From assembly GCA_016929795.1 (NCBI GenBank), contig JAFGIA010000261.1, positions 1-52,077 of the forward strand: a stretch of DNA of 52,077 nucleotides, written 5' to 3'. Positions 9,512 to 18,700 of the stretch are shown here, piece after piece. The notes under the pieces were generated by a model. The model was not told where the DNA came from. It ran no database searches and saw only the letters and a list, made by a program, of their open reading frames with translations. This DNA comes from Anaerolineae bacterium (GTDB lineage: Bacteria; Chloroflexota; Anaerolineae; JAAYZQ01). Position numbers and translations under genes: made by a program. Position 1 is the first letter of the stretch; every line of letters starts with the position of its first letter.

Positions 9512-10465
9512 TCAGGCGTTTCCCCACACGAGCAGGCCGATCGCAAACCCGAGACCGACGACGACCACGATGGCCAGAAGCAGGGCTCCGATCGCGATGG
9601 CCAGTAACTGGCGGTCGGCCTTGAGTGTGGCCCACATCTCGGCGACGCCACCAGGCTGGGTGAGCATCGCCACCAGGTCGCCGACCCGCATGTGCCATGC
9701 GCCTGCCTGGCTCACTCCGATGACGATCACGCTTACATTGTCCGCGGCGCCCTTTTGATTGGCGGCGTACACCAGACGGGTAGCCGCTTCTTGTGGTGCG
9801 AACCGACCGGCCATGGTAGCGATCTCTTGCTCGGTCAGCGCGCCGGTCAGCCCGTCGGTACACAGCACGATTCGGTCTCGGTTGCTCAGTGCCATGGGCG
9901 TGTATACGTCAACTTGGACCTGCGGCTTGGCTCCAAGGGCACGCGTGACCACGTGCCGGCCGATCCAATTCTCGCTGAACGCGGCAGCCATCTCACCGCC
10001 CAGTGTATGGTCCACAGAGATCTGCCGCAGATGATCGTTACGCAGCAAGTAAGCGCGGCTGTCGCCCACATTGGCGATCCACAGCTCCCTGCCACGCACG
10101 AGCGCTGCGACCAACGTGGTCCCCCAGCGCGTGCCCGGTGGCGCATCCCCTGCCTCTCGCACTAACAGGTCGTTCGCCGACTCGATCGCCCCCCGCAGGC
10201 CGGCTGCCGCGTCGCGCGTCGAATCGTGGGCAAAATGCCGGATTACCTGGTCCACGGCCAGCCGGCTGGCAATCTCTCCACTCTGATGCCCACCCATCCC
10301 GTCGGCCACCAGGAACAAACTGCCCCTGGTGTGCAGTTCGGCGCTCGATTCGGGCTGGAACACCCCGAGCCAGTCCTCGTTGTTCGTCCGTTTTTGGCCG
10401 CGATCCGAGTACTGTCCCACATCGAGCACGATCGCCGCTGCAGGGCGTGCAGATGCGTCGCTCAC
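9512..10465 (-). CDS. PP2C-family Ser/Thr phosphatase with C-terminal membrane helix
   Basis: 317 aa. PP2C core at residues 12-245: RTNNEDWLGVF, VADGMGGHQSGE, GTRWGTTLVAALV, NVGDSRAYLL, IGRHVVTRALG, LCTDGLTGALTEQ and ADNVSVIVIG. The protein ends in one hydrophobic helix (LLAIAIGALLLAIVVVVGLGF) with almost nothing after it. It therefore appears to be a tail-anchored cytosolic phosphatase without an outer sensor, unlike the two downstream PP2Cs. The start is a GTG in a 4-nt GTGA overlap with the stop of the preceding gene, preceded by GGAGG, so translation is coupled. Confidence 0.92.
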   Translation of the reverse strand: MSDASARPAAAIVLDVGQYSDRGQKRTNNEDWLGVFQPESSAELHTRGSLFLVADGMGGHQSGEIASRLAVDQVIRHFAHDSTRDAAAGLRGAIESANDLLVREAGDAPPGTRWGTTLVAALVRGRELWIANVGDSRAYLLRNDHLRQISVDHTLGGEMAAAFSENWIGRHVVTRALGAKPQVQVDVYTPMALSNRDRIVLCTDGLTGALTEQEIATMAGRFAPQEAATRLVYAANQKGAADNVSVIVIGVSQAGAWHMRVGDLVAMLTQPGGVAEMWATLKADRQLLAIAIGALLLAIVVVVGLGFAIGLLVWGNA

Positions 10466-11031
10466 TCAGCCTCCGTCACGTCCCAAATGGTGATCACCAA
10501 CCGCGGTTGCGCGCCCAGGATATTCTTTGGCCCTGCTGACACGGACACGCTCCACATCTCCGGGTTGGGCACGGGTGACACAACCTCGATCTGATAAGGC
10601 GTTACCCCTTCAAAGAACTCGATCTGGGGCGCTGCCGGTTGTCCCTGGAGTGCCACAGCCCCCTGGCTCCAGTTACCGTTCACCTGGACGCTTGCCCCGT
10701 CCGCGGCCGCGATCTCGATCCGGTAGCGACGCCCCGGATGCAGCGCCTGCGCCACGATCATCACCGGCACACCTGGCCCCAGGCCCTCGGCGCGCGTCAC
10801 CGCCACCGGTTTGCCCACATTAGTCACGGGGGTTGCCACTGGCGCCCCGGGCGATGGAGGCGGGATCGCGGTGATCGTCTCGGGTGGTGCAGCGCTCGCC
10901 GTCGCGTCAGGCTCTTCACCCTGCATGAGCCTGGCAGCGAGAATGCCGATGCCCAACAGTGCAATCACAATGATGACAGCCAGCACAATCACGATCGTTC
11001 GTTCTCTGGACGACATGTTTGAAAGTGCCAC
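10462..11031 (-). CDS. Single-pass membrane protein of unknown function
   Basis: 189 aa. The GTG at 11031 has AAAGGAGG 4 nt upstream. A short Arg-containing N terminus precedes a helix (TIVIVLAVIIVIALLGIGILA), then a Pro/Ala/Thr linker and a roughly 110-residue beta-rich outer domain (YRIEIAAADGASVQVNGNW, PYQIEVVSPVP, RLVITIWDV). The outer part looks like a small jelly-roll or Ig-like fold, but I cannot assign a family. It is coupled to the following PP2C gene by a 4-nt overlap, so a partner or sensor role for that phosphatase, which has no outer domain of its own, is plausible (inference). Confidence 0.75.
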   Translation of the reverse strand: MALSNMSSRERTIVIVLAVIIVIALLGIGILAARLMQGEEPDATASAAPPETITAIPPPSPGAPVATPVTNVGKPVAVTRAEGLGPGVPVMIVAQALHPGRRYRIEIAAADGASVQVNGNWSQGAVALQGQPAAPQIEFFEGVTPYQIEVVSPVPNPEMWSVSVSAGPKNILGAQPRLVITIWDVTEAE

Positions 11032-11043
11032 GTTGCCTCCTTT

Positions 11044-11820
11044 CTACTCATCCCCGAGGGGCAGCCAGTCTGGCAGCCACCCTCTCGACAACGAGTCGCG
11101 CAGGTCTATCAGCCATTGCCGCGCCCGGCCAATCAGATCCTCGATCTCGGGATCGTCCGCGCTCACGTTGATTGGCACAGTCATGCTGATTGGAATCGTC
11201 GAGCTAAAGTCGAATGTTTGATCGATGTTGACCGGCACCTGTGTGCTGACGTATACATTGGTGTTGATCGGAACGTCGACGACAAAGGTGCCGAGCAACC
11301 CGGCGTCGATAGGTACCTCGATCGTGGTGTTGATTGGAAAGTTGCCCTCAAAAGGGATGGTCATCTGCTGCTGGATCGGAATGCTCGCCGCGACAGGGAT
11401 GTCCCGGTTGAATTTGTACTCGTAGTAAAAGCCCTCACCGAGAAAACCGTCCAGCGCCTGGATGACTGCGTCGATATTCTCAACGGCTGCCCGCTGCGCG
11501 TTCGAGAGGGTAGAGAGTAAAATCACGTTCAAGAGCACCGACAGGAGGGCGAGAAATAAAGCCAGGCCGGTCAGGCACCCGAGCGCAAACGACGGGCCGC
11601 GCCGTGGGGGTGGTGGCTGGCTCATCGTGGACACCGGTGGAAAGCTCCGCGGGGTGGGGATCCGCTCGGGCTCTTCTGGCAGGGGGGGAAAGCCACTGGA
11701 CCGGTATTGCGTGCTCTGTGGGCGGGGTGTTCCTCTTGGCGGGATCGTCTTGTCGGGGTCTATGTCCTGTAACCGGCGCTGCTCGTCCGGGTCCAGGTAG
11801 CTGTTCTGGGTGTCATTCAT
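11044..11820 (-). CDS. Membrane protein with repetitive beta-strand (VPI/IPI) outer domain
   Basis: 258 aa. A Pro/Arg-rich cytosolic head of about 85 residues is followed by one membrane helix (LTGLALFLALLSVLLNVILL). The outer part begins with a short helix (VENIDAVIQALDGF) and then has about ten short strands of the form (I/V)P-hydrophobic: DIPVAASIPI, TIPFEGNFPI, TIEVPIDAG, VDVPINTNVYV, TQVPVNI, TIPISMTVPINV. A terminal amphipathic helix (DLIGRARQWLIDLRDSL) follows. The regular strand/Pro spacing suggests an elongated beta structure. The family is not recognised. AAAGGATG precedes the ATG. It sits between the FHA-kinase and the small membrane protein; Thr/Ser in the head could be kinase substrates (inference). 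Confidence 0.75.
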   Translation of the reverse strand: MNDTQNSYLDPDEQRRLQDIDPDKTIPPRGTPRPQSTQYRSSGFPPLPEEPERIPTPRSFPPVSTMSQPPPPRRGPSFALGCLTGLALFLALLSVLLNVILLSTLSNAQRAAVENIDAVIQALDGFLGEGFYYEYKFNRDIPVAASIPIQQQMTIPFEGNFPINTTIEVPIDAGLLGTFVVDVPINTNVYVSTQVPVNIDQTFDFSSTIPISMTVPINVSADDPEIEDLIGRARQWLIDLRDSLSRGWLPDWLPLGDE

Positions 11821-11853
11821 CTGGATACATCCTTTCTGGCGTTCTTTGCGCTG

Positions 11854-13125
11854 CTAGCCCGGCTTGACATCGATGCTCTCCGTCGCACCTGGCACTCGAC
11901 CCGTAGATCCTAGCGGCCCGGTGGATGAGGGTAGGGTAACCAACAAGGTCACCGGCCCCACGCCCAGGAGATCGCCTTCCTTCAGGCTCGTGGCTTCGCC
12001 AGGAGCCAGGGGCACCCCGTTCACAAAGGTACCGTTTGTGCTGCGCAGGTCGGTGACTGTGCAGGTCATTCTCGGCGCCTCCAGTGTACCCGCTCCGACC
12101 CTGTCCAGACGAATACGGGCATGCTGCCTGGACACTTTCGGGCTGGCGATGACCACGTCGTTGCTCGTGTCGCGCCCGATGGCCGTCTCACCCTCACCCA
12201 CAGGGTACCTGCGGCCATCGGGTGCCACGAGCAGCAGCCGTGTGCGATGCTTCAACTGCTCTGTGTCAACCCCGGCGCTCGGGCCGGCTCCGCTTGCGCG
12301 CGCCAGGGCCTGGACAAAACCGGCGGCTGTTGGAAAGCGGCGGTGTGGCTCCTTGGCCAGTGCTTTCAGCACCACCTGCTCGATCGCTGGCGAGATGGAG
12401 GGGGCGACACGCGACAGAGGCGGTGGCGGCTGGTGCATCAGTGCGTGCAGTGTCTGGTACGGCGTAGTGCCGGTAAAAGGTGCCTCGCCCGATAGCATCT
12501 CGTACACTACCACGCCTAGGGCATAGATGTCCGACCGGCTATCGAGCTCTTTGCCCGCGGCCTGCTCTGGCGACATGTACTTGAGCGTCCCGACAGCCGC
12601 CCCCTCGCTGGTCACCTTGCTGCCGCGCACGGCTTTGACCAAGCCAAAGTCGGTGAGCGTCATGTGGTCCCCAGGTCCGATCATGATATTGGCCGGCTTG
12701 ACATCACGGTGTACCAGGCGCTGCCCATGGGCATAGTCGAGGGCACTCGCGAGCTGTTCCACCATCCGGAGCACCCGCCACAACGGCAGCGCCCCCTTGC
12801 TGCCTGCGCTTGCGAGTGTCTGCAGCTCCTGCTGCAACGTCGGCCCCTCCAGGTATTCCATCACAATGAACTGGAACCGCTCGTAGGCACCCACGTCGAA
12901 AATCACCACAATGTTCGGATGCCTCAAATTCGCGGCCGTGATCGCCTCCTGGCGGAACCGGTGGGTGAACGCCTCATCCGCAGCCAGTGCAGGCAACAGC
13001 ACCTTGAGGGCCACTGTTCTTTGGAGCACGTCATCGTACGCCTTGTACACGACGGCCATCCCGCCGCGACCGCGCTCCTCGATGATCTGAAACCTGCCCC
13101 AGGTTTTGCTCGTCAAGTCTTTCAT
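11854..13125 (-). CDS. Ser/Thr protein kinase with C-terminal FHA domain
   Basis: 423 aa, no membrane helix. Kinase domain at residues 8-275: GRGGMAVVYKAY, VALKVLLP, HRDVKPANIM, LTDFGLVKA and GTLKYMSPEQ. After a short linker an FHA domain spans about 300-400 with GRDTSNDVV, SRQHARI and DLRSTNGTFVNG, the phosphothreonine-binding signature. It is a soluble kinase that can probably dock on phosphorylated partners such as the membrane kinases or the FHA/VWA proteins here. It lies 10 nt after the reductoisomerase-like gene. No strong Shine-Dalgarno sequence is visible, so it may rely on coupled translation. Confidence 0.94.
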   Translation of the reverse strand: MKDLTSKTWGRFQIIEERGRGGMAVVYKAYDDVLQRTVALKVLLPALAADEAFTHRFRQEAITAANLRHPNIVVIFDVGAYERFQFIVMEYLEGPTLQQELQTLASAGSKGALPLWRVLRMVEQLASALDYAHGQRLVHRDVKPANIMIGPGDHMTLTDFGLVKAVRGSKVTSEGAAVGTLKYMSPEQAAGKELDSRSDIYALGVVVYEMLSGEAPFTGTTPYQTLHALMHQPPPPLSRVAPSISPAIEQVVLKALAKEPHRRFPTAAGFVQALARASGAGPSAGVDTEQLKHRTRLLLVAPDGRRYPVGEGETAIGRDTSNDVVIASPKVSRQHARIRLDRVGAGTLEAPRMTCTVTDLRSTNGTFVNGVPLAPGEATSLKEGDLLGVGPVTLLVTLPSSTGPLGSTGRVPGATESIDVKPG

Positions 13126-13135
13126 GCGGGCTATT

Positions 13136-14170
13136 CTATCTCTCGTCTCGGTTCAGGCCTAGCATCCTTCTCACTCGTGCCTCTGCGTCGACGATCGGCC
13201 TGGCAATCGGGCCTTGCTCGCCCGACATGAACTGTGCCTGGCTGAGATTGGGGTAGCCGGCCTGGCGCTCGGCCTGAAACTGAGCAGCAAACTCGCCGCT
13301 TTGTATCGATTCCAGCATCGCCTTGAAGCGGGCCGGTAGGTCGGACGTCATGAGCTCGAAGGTGCGCACGAACCCGCCGTACATTGCCGTCGGACCATGA
13401 AAGTCGGCTGCGCGAAAGAACCCACGTTCACGGAAGGCACGGAACACGCTCTCCATCTCGCCCGACATGTACATTTCCATCACCAGTGCCTCGGGCGGGA
13501 TGCCGGCCTCTACCCCCAGCGTGAAGGTACTCATCACGGTCACCCCGATAACCGCCCCCATGGTGTGCTCCACAAGGAGGTCCAGGTCCGCCTCCTGGCG
13601 GGCACTCAGTTCCATCACCCCCCCACAGAGTGCCCCAACTGCGCCTGCCACACCCAGCAGCCGCCGCCACGCGCGCCCTGTCGCATCCTGCTCCACCGAC
13701 ACATACCCGACGAACCCTGTCCCATCCAGGAACCGGCCCCGAATGTATTCTCCTCCCATCCGCGGAGCAAGCAGCAGCACGTCTACGTCTCGCGACGGCG
13801 AGATCAGCCCGTAGGCAAGCGTATAGCCCGAGGCAAAGAGAATGGCCGAGCCGGCGCGTAGATGGGGCGCCACGTCGGCCATGAACACTTCGGGGATGAC
13901 CTCGTCGGGCAGCAGCACCAGCACTACGTCACCTGTGGCTGCTGCTTCCGAGATTGACACCACCTCGAAGCGATCGGCCCGCGCTGCCTCGGCATAGACG
14001 TCTGCAATATTGCCGATCAAAAGATCCTGAATGCCTGAATCGCGCAGGTTGGCAGCCATCGCGTGCCCCAGGTTCCCATACCCCAACACGGCCACTCGCT
14101 CACCCGCCAGCGTGCCTGCATCCACATCTCCCTGTCCAAAGAACCGCGGTCCTTGTTGCTCCGACGTCAT
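13136..14170 (-). CDS. Divergent ketol-acid reductoisomerase-like (IlvC fold) protein
   Basis: 344 aa, close to class I KARI length. The N-terminal Rossmann part has GYGNLGHAMAANLRDSG, matching the KARI nucleotide loop. PDEVIPEVF and the all-helical knotted C domain (EADLDLLVEH, EAGIPPEAL) also match. Key differences: the catalytic His of the FAHG motif is Ser (LFASGY), the APKGPGH loop is APRMGGE, and the second C-domain Glu metal ligand and the substrate Ser appear replaced. D197 and E201 are kept. It therefore probably does not make valine/isoleucine precursors; it may act on another substrate or only bind nucleotide. It lies within a kinase/FHA operon, next to a radical SAM gene, with no other branched-chain genes. 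AAGGAG lies 9 nt before the ATG. Confidence 0.82.
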   Translation of the reverse strand: MTSEQQGPRFFGQGDVDAGTLAGERVAVLGYGNLGHAMAANLRDSGIQDLLIGNIADVYAEAARADRFEVVSISEAAATGDVVLVLLPDEVIPEVFMADVAPHLRAGSAILFASGYTLAYGLISPSRDVDVLLLAPRMGGEYIRGRFLDGTGFVGYVSVEQDATGRAWRRLLGVAGAVGALCGGVMELSARQEADLDLLVEHTMGAVIGVTVMSTFTLGVEAGIPPEALVMEMYMSGEMESVFRAFRERGFFRAADFHGPTAMYGGFVRTFELMTSDLPARFKAMLESIQSGEFAAQFQAERQAGYPNLSQAQFMSGEQGPIARPIVDAEARVRRMLGLNRDER

Positions 14171-14260
14171 AGCCTCGATCTCCTTTTGCAGCGCTCAAAG
14201 CAGGCCTCTGTCTGCCTGCTTTCTCCGGCGCTCAGTGTGTAATGTGCACTCGCTCCATTT

Positions 14261-15703
14261 CTACCTGCCCCCCATCACCCGGCGATACAACCCCGACTGG
14301 TTCCAGGCCAGGGCCAGGGCCGTCATCACCGGGTTGTGCGTCGCCTGCCACGTCCGCCGGGCGCGGCGGGCGAGCACTAGTCCCGCGCCGATAGCGCGCG
14401 TCGCCCACATCAACCCTCGCTCCAACTCTTCGCACGTCATGTGCAGCGGTTGGAACACTGCCGTCCGTAGATCGTAGCGTGCGTAATCCCGTGGAAAGTC
14501 GGTATAGAGCAAGCGGCCTTCACGCGCCAGGCGGTTGAACAGATCGGTGCCTGGGTTTGGTGTCAGCAACCCAAAGTGCGCCAGATCGAGCCCCGAATCG
14601 AGCACAAATGCCACGGTGCGCTCGAAAATGTCTGGCCCGTCGCCGTCGTTGCCAAACATGAACGTCCCCGATGCTGCCAGCCCGTGCGCGTGCAGCCGGT
14701 CGATTTTGTCCTTGTATCGTTCTATTCCAATCCGCAGGTTTACACCCTTGCGCATCAGGCGCAGGCTCTCTTCACTGACCGACTCGAAACCGATGAGCAC
14801 GGTCATGCACCCGCCCTCCTGGAGCACTGCCAACATCTCTTCGTCGTCGGCAATGTCAAGCGACGCCTGGATCGCGAACGGCCGCCTGATACCCCGCGCT
14901 GCCATGGTCCGAAAGAGGCCCAGTGCCCATTCCCGCTCCACGAACACGTTCTCGTCCGTGAAAAAGATCGGTCGGTGTCCATTCACCCCTGGGGTCCTGT
15001 CCAGCGCCCCGATCTCGTCGACAACCTCTTCTGGTGGTCGGGTGCGGTGATGACCGCTCTCCAGTTTCCAGAGCGTGCAAAACTCGCACCGGTAACGGCA
15101 TCCGCGCGAGGCTGACACGAGATCAAGCCTGTATCGGCGGCCGTATTCGCGCCGCGGCTGGGGCAGCGCTGCCAGCGACGGCACATTGCCCTGGTAGCGT
15201 GGCTGCAACCGCCCGGCTTCAAAGTCGCGGATCAGTGCCTGCCAACTGCCCTCTGCCTCGCCCTGATATACAACGTCGGCATGCTGCGCCACCTCGTCAG
15301 GCAGCAGCGTGGCGTGCACGCCGCCGATCACCACCGGCATGCCCGCGGCCCGCAGGCTCGCGGCGATCTCGTAGGCGCGTGGCACCGTTTGCGTCAGCGA
15401 GGTGAGGGCCACCAGGTCCGGCCTGTAGTCAGCCGCGATCTTGTGAATGTCGCCCCGCCCGCGCTGAGGATTGGCCTCGTCCAAGATCTGCACGGACCAG
15501 TGTGGCGGCGTCACTGCCGCCACGTAGGCCAGTGCCAGAGGCTCCATCGTCACCACACCTCCGGCGTTTGTGGGATGTCCCTGCCCGTGATTGCCGTATG
15601 CCTTCACAGCCGGGTTCACCAGCAGCAACCGCCGCTGGTACCCGCCAGGTGGCGCGACCACTCCGGGGTCACTACCCCTTGGTCGCGACGGCTTCCAAGG
15701 CAT
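14261..15703 (-). CDS. B12-binding radical SAM protein
   Basis: 480 aa. Residues 20-160 are a cobalamin-binding-type Rossmann domain (LLLVNPAV, LALAYVAAVTP, DLVALTSLTQTVPRAYEIA, VIGGVHATLLPDE). Residues 185-420 are a radical SAM barrel with the CxxxCxxC cluster in GCRYRCEFC, followed by TDENVF and ALIGFES-like motifs (VLIGFESVSEESL). The C-terminal part (LTPNPGTDLFNRL) matches the B12-radical SAM families that methylate or rearrange unactivated carbons (hopanoid or tetrapyrrole enzymes and relatives). The substrate cannot be told from sequence. It starts 3 nt after the stop of the ABC exporter gene, so exporter, radical SAM and reductoisomerase-like genes are probably co-translated. A shared metabolite is possible. 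Confidence 0.9.
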   Translation of the reverse strand: MPWKPSRPRGSDPGVVAPPGGYQRRLLLVNPAVKAYGNHGQGHPTNAGGVVTMEPLALAYVAAVTPPHWSVQILDEANPQRGRGDIHKIAADYRPDLVALTSLTQTVPRAYEIAASLRAAGMPVVIGGVHATLLPDEVAQHADVVYQGEAEGSWQALIRDFEAGRLQPRYQGNVPSLAALPQPRREYGRRYRLDLVSASRGCRYRCEFCTLWKLESGHHRTRPPEEVVDEIGALDRTPGVNGHRPIFFTDENVFVEREWALGLFRTMAARGIRRPFAIQASLDIADDEEMLAVLQEGGCMTVLIGFESVSEESLRLMRKGVNLRIGIERYKDKIDRLHAHGLAASGTFMFGNDGDGPDIFERTVAFVLDSGLDLAHFGLLTPNPGTDLFNRLAREGRLLYTDFPRDYARYDLRTAVFQPLHMTCEELERGLMWATRAIGAGLVLARRARRTWQATHNPVMTALALAWNQSGLYRRVMGGR

Positions 15704-15706
15704 GCC

Positions 15707-18700
15707 CTAGATCACGTCTTTCTGTTTTTGGAACAGTGCCGTCAGACCGAGCATGACGAGCGTGATGATCACCAGCGCGAGCCAGCACTGCTCGACGTCG
15801 GCTCTCAAAGCTTGCTCTGCCTGTTTGTAGACTCCCAGGATCGCGCCTTCTGCTTTCTGAATAGGCGTTTCGCGCCCGCTCTTCCACGCCTCGAGCTCGT
15901 CCTGATAGCCTTCAATCTGGTCAAAGTACTCGGTCATCTGTTCTTCTCGTTGATCCGCCCATTCTTGCTGCTGCTCGCCCACCTGGCGTTGGTACTCTTC
16001 CATCTGCTGCTGGCTTTGCCTGGCGTACGCGTCCTGATCATCCATCATGCCCGGCTTGGGCAGCGGGGTCGGACTGGGCAAGGGGGTTGGGCTCGGGTAG
16101 GGCGTGGGCGTGCCTGGCTGCACCGGCTCGGGAGCGAGCATGTATCGTTGTGCATCACTGTCATAAAACTCGGGGTTCCGTATCCCGGGGAAAGTACAGT
16201 CGGTAAAGATCGAGGCGCCAAAACAGTCGCAGCCTCCCTTCTGCTCGTCGGTCAACCTGTCGCGCTCATTCTCTGGAAGTGACCAACACGGATCCGCAAT
16301 CACATCCTCCCCAATGCCCGTGATGCGCACCAGGGCATTGAACGCCCAGCGGGTGGCGACGACGCTGCTGATCGCCCCTCCCCCAGGGATGTCTTCAAGG
16401 GGCAGCAGCCCACCGGAAAACAGAAATTGCGGCACCAAAAAGATCACGACCAAAAAGAGCGCAATGTTCTGGTTGGGCGCTGCCGCCGAGATCAGCAGTC
16501 CCATGATATATCCGGATAATGTGGTGAGAAAGGCGGTGAGGTACATCGCCGGATAACCATAATCGCCAAAGAATACGGGCTTGACCAACAGGCTCTTGGC
16601 CAGGATGAACACACCGGCTTGATATGCGGCCAGGATCACGCCCACCCACACTTTCGACAGGATGTAGGGCCACAGCTTGAGTGTCACCGTGCGCTCGCGC
16701 CGGTAGATGTCTACCTCTTTGACAATCTCGCGCACCGAGCTGAGCGCACCGGTCAGGATGCCGATCAAGCCCATCATGAACAGCATAGTGACGATCCGGG
16801 TCGCATCTCCCTGTTCAATATCAAACAGGTGGGTGGTCCACATAAAGTCCATGAGCCCGATCATTGGTGCCACTGCCAGCATCAGCACCAGTCCGATCTT
16901 GTCCTGGGCGATGATTTGCAAATTGCGCTTTGATAGGATCAGGAACTGGCGAAAGGCCGACACCTGGCGCTTCCTGTGTGTTCTCACCACCGGTGCCGGT
17001 GTGGGCGTCTGCTGCTGCTCCTTCAGCTCTTGCAGGCGCTGCACCACATACTGCTGGTATTCGCGCGACTGCTTGTAGCGCTCGCCCCACTCTTCGGGGG
17101 TGCCCCGTGTTTCGATCAGTTTGTAGATGTCATCGAACTCGACCCGATCCTTGTAGCGCCGTTCCTCCTCGGTGCGGTACCGTTCAAAGTATTCGAGTGC
17201 TTCGTTGGGGGGGCCAAAGTAGGCCAGATAGCCTCCTTTGGCCAAAAAGACCACCTGGTCGCACATCATCACGTTCTTGGTTGCGTGCGTCACCAGGATC
17301 ACCGTCCTGCCGCCATCCGCCAGAGTGCGCAGCAGCTCCATCATCTCTGTCTCTGTGCCGGGGTCGAGGCCCGACGTGGCCTCGTCCAGGAAAAAGAGCC
17401 CCGGCTCTGTGAGCAGCTCGACGCCCATCGATACGCGCTTGCGCTGGCCGCCGCTGAGGGCCGTGATCGGGTTTTTCCACTGGCGCTCGAGCCCCAGCTC
17501 CTTGATCACTTCCATCACGCGCTTGTGCCGCTCGTCCTTGGTTGTGTCCGACGGCATGCGAAGCTGCGCGGCATAGTCGAGTGCGCCGTATACAGTCAAC
17601 TCGCGGTGGATGATGTCGTCCTGCGGCACATAGCCCATTTCGTTCCTGTACTCGTCCATGTGCGCGTACAGGTTTTTGCCATTCACCAACACTCGCGATT
17701 TTTCGCCGTTTGCCGGGTTGAATCCCGTCAGAGTGTTCAAGAATGTCGACTTGCCGGCGCCGCTGGCGCCCACCAGCGCCACAAACTCTTTCGGATAGAT
17801 GGATAGCGACACCTTTTTCAGGATATTCGCCGTCTTGCTGTACCACTTTTCGATGAGCAGTGCGTCGAGGCGGATGTGGCCGGCTGCGTCAAAGTGGGTA
17901 ATTCCATCTTCCTGGAACATCAGGCGGTGTGAGGCGACGCTGATCTCGTCGCCCTCCTTGATCCATACCTCCTTGTCGACGCGCTTGCCGTTGACAAACG
18001 TGCCATTGTCACTATTCAGATCTCGCAGCCGGAAACGGGCACCAAACTGCTCGATCACGACATGATAGCGCGAGACACGCGGGTGATCGAGCACGATCAC
18101 GTTGCTGCTGTGGCGCCCGATCGTGATCCTCTTGCCGGTCTGGGCGCCTCCGGCTTGTAGTTGTCCAATGTCGAGATACTGTGTTTTGGGGGCAGCCTCC
18201 CGGCGCGGCGCCGCTGCCCCGGCGGGCAGGAATCCCACGTCTGCCCTGAACTGGATCGCGACCTTGCCTGCGACGTAAAGAATATCCCTATCCGACAGCC
18301 GGTGCTCTCTGATCCGCTGCCCTCCGTAGGTCAGCCCGTTGGTGCTGTTCAGATCGACGATGTAGTAGCTCCCATTGCGCTCTTCTACACGTGCGTGTTG
18401 GCCCGAGATCAGTGAGTCGTTGATCTGGCAGTCGTTGCTCGACCCGCGGCCGAGCGTGGTCACCGGCCCGCTGAGCGGGAACTTGGAGACACTGCCCTGG
18501 CTGAACACAACCAGCCCCGGCGTGGCACGGGCGTCGAGCCGAACCCCACCGCGCAGAGGCGGGGGCACGCTCTCGTCAGGTTGCAGCGTTGATACCGGGC
18601 GGATCTGAAAGCGAAACTGCCCGATGCCGACGACACTGAACCCACCACCCGCTGGACCTGCCTGGCCTGCCTGGAGCATGGCCGGGCTCTGTGGCGCCAG

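Noticed and set aside
11854..13125. Type VI secretion regulatory locus (kinase-FHA-PP2C)
   Set aside because: No Tss/VipA/VipB/Hcp genes are in the window; the island is better described as a stand-alone phospho-signalling cluster.
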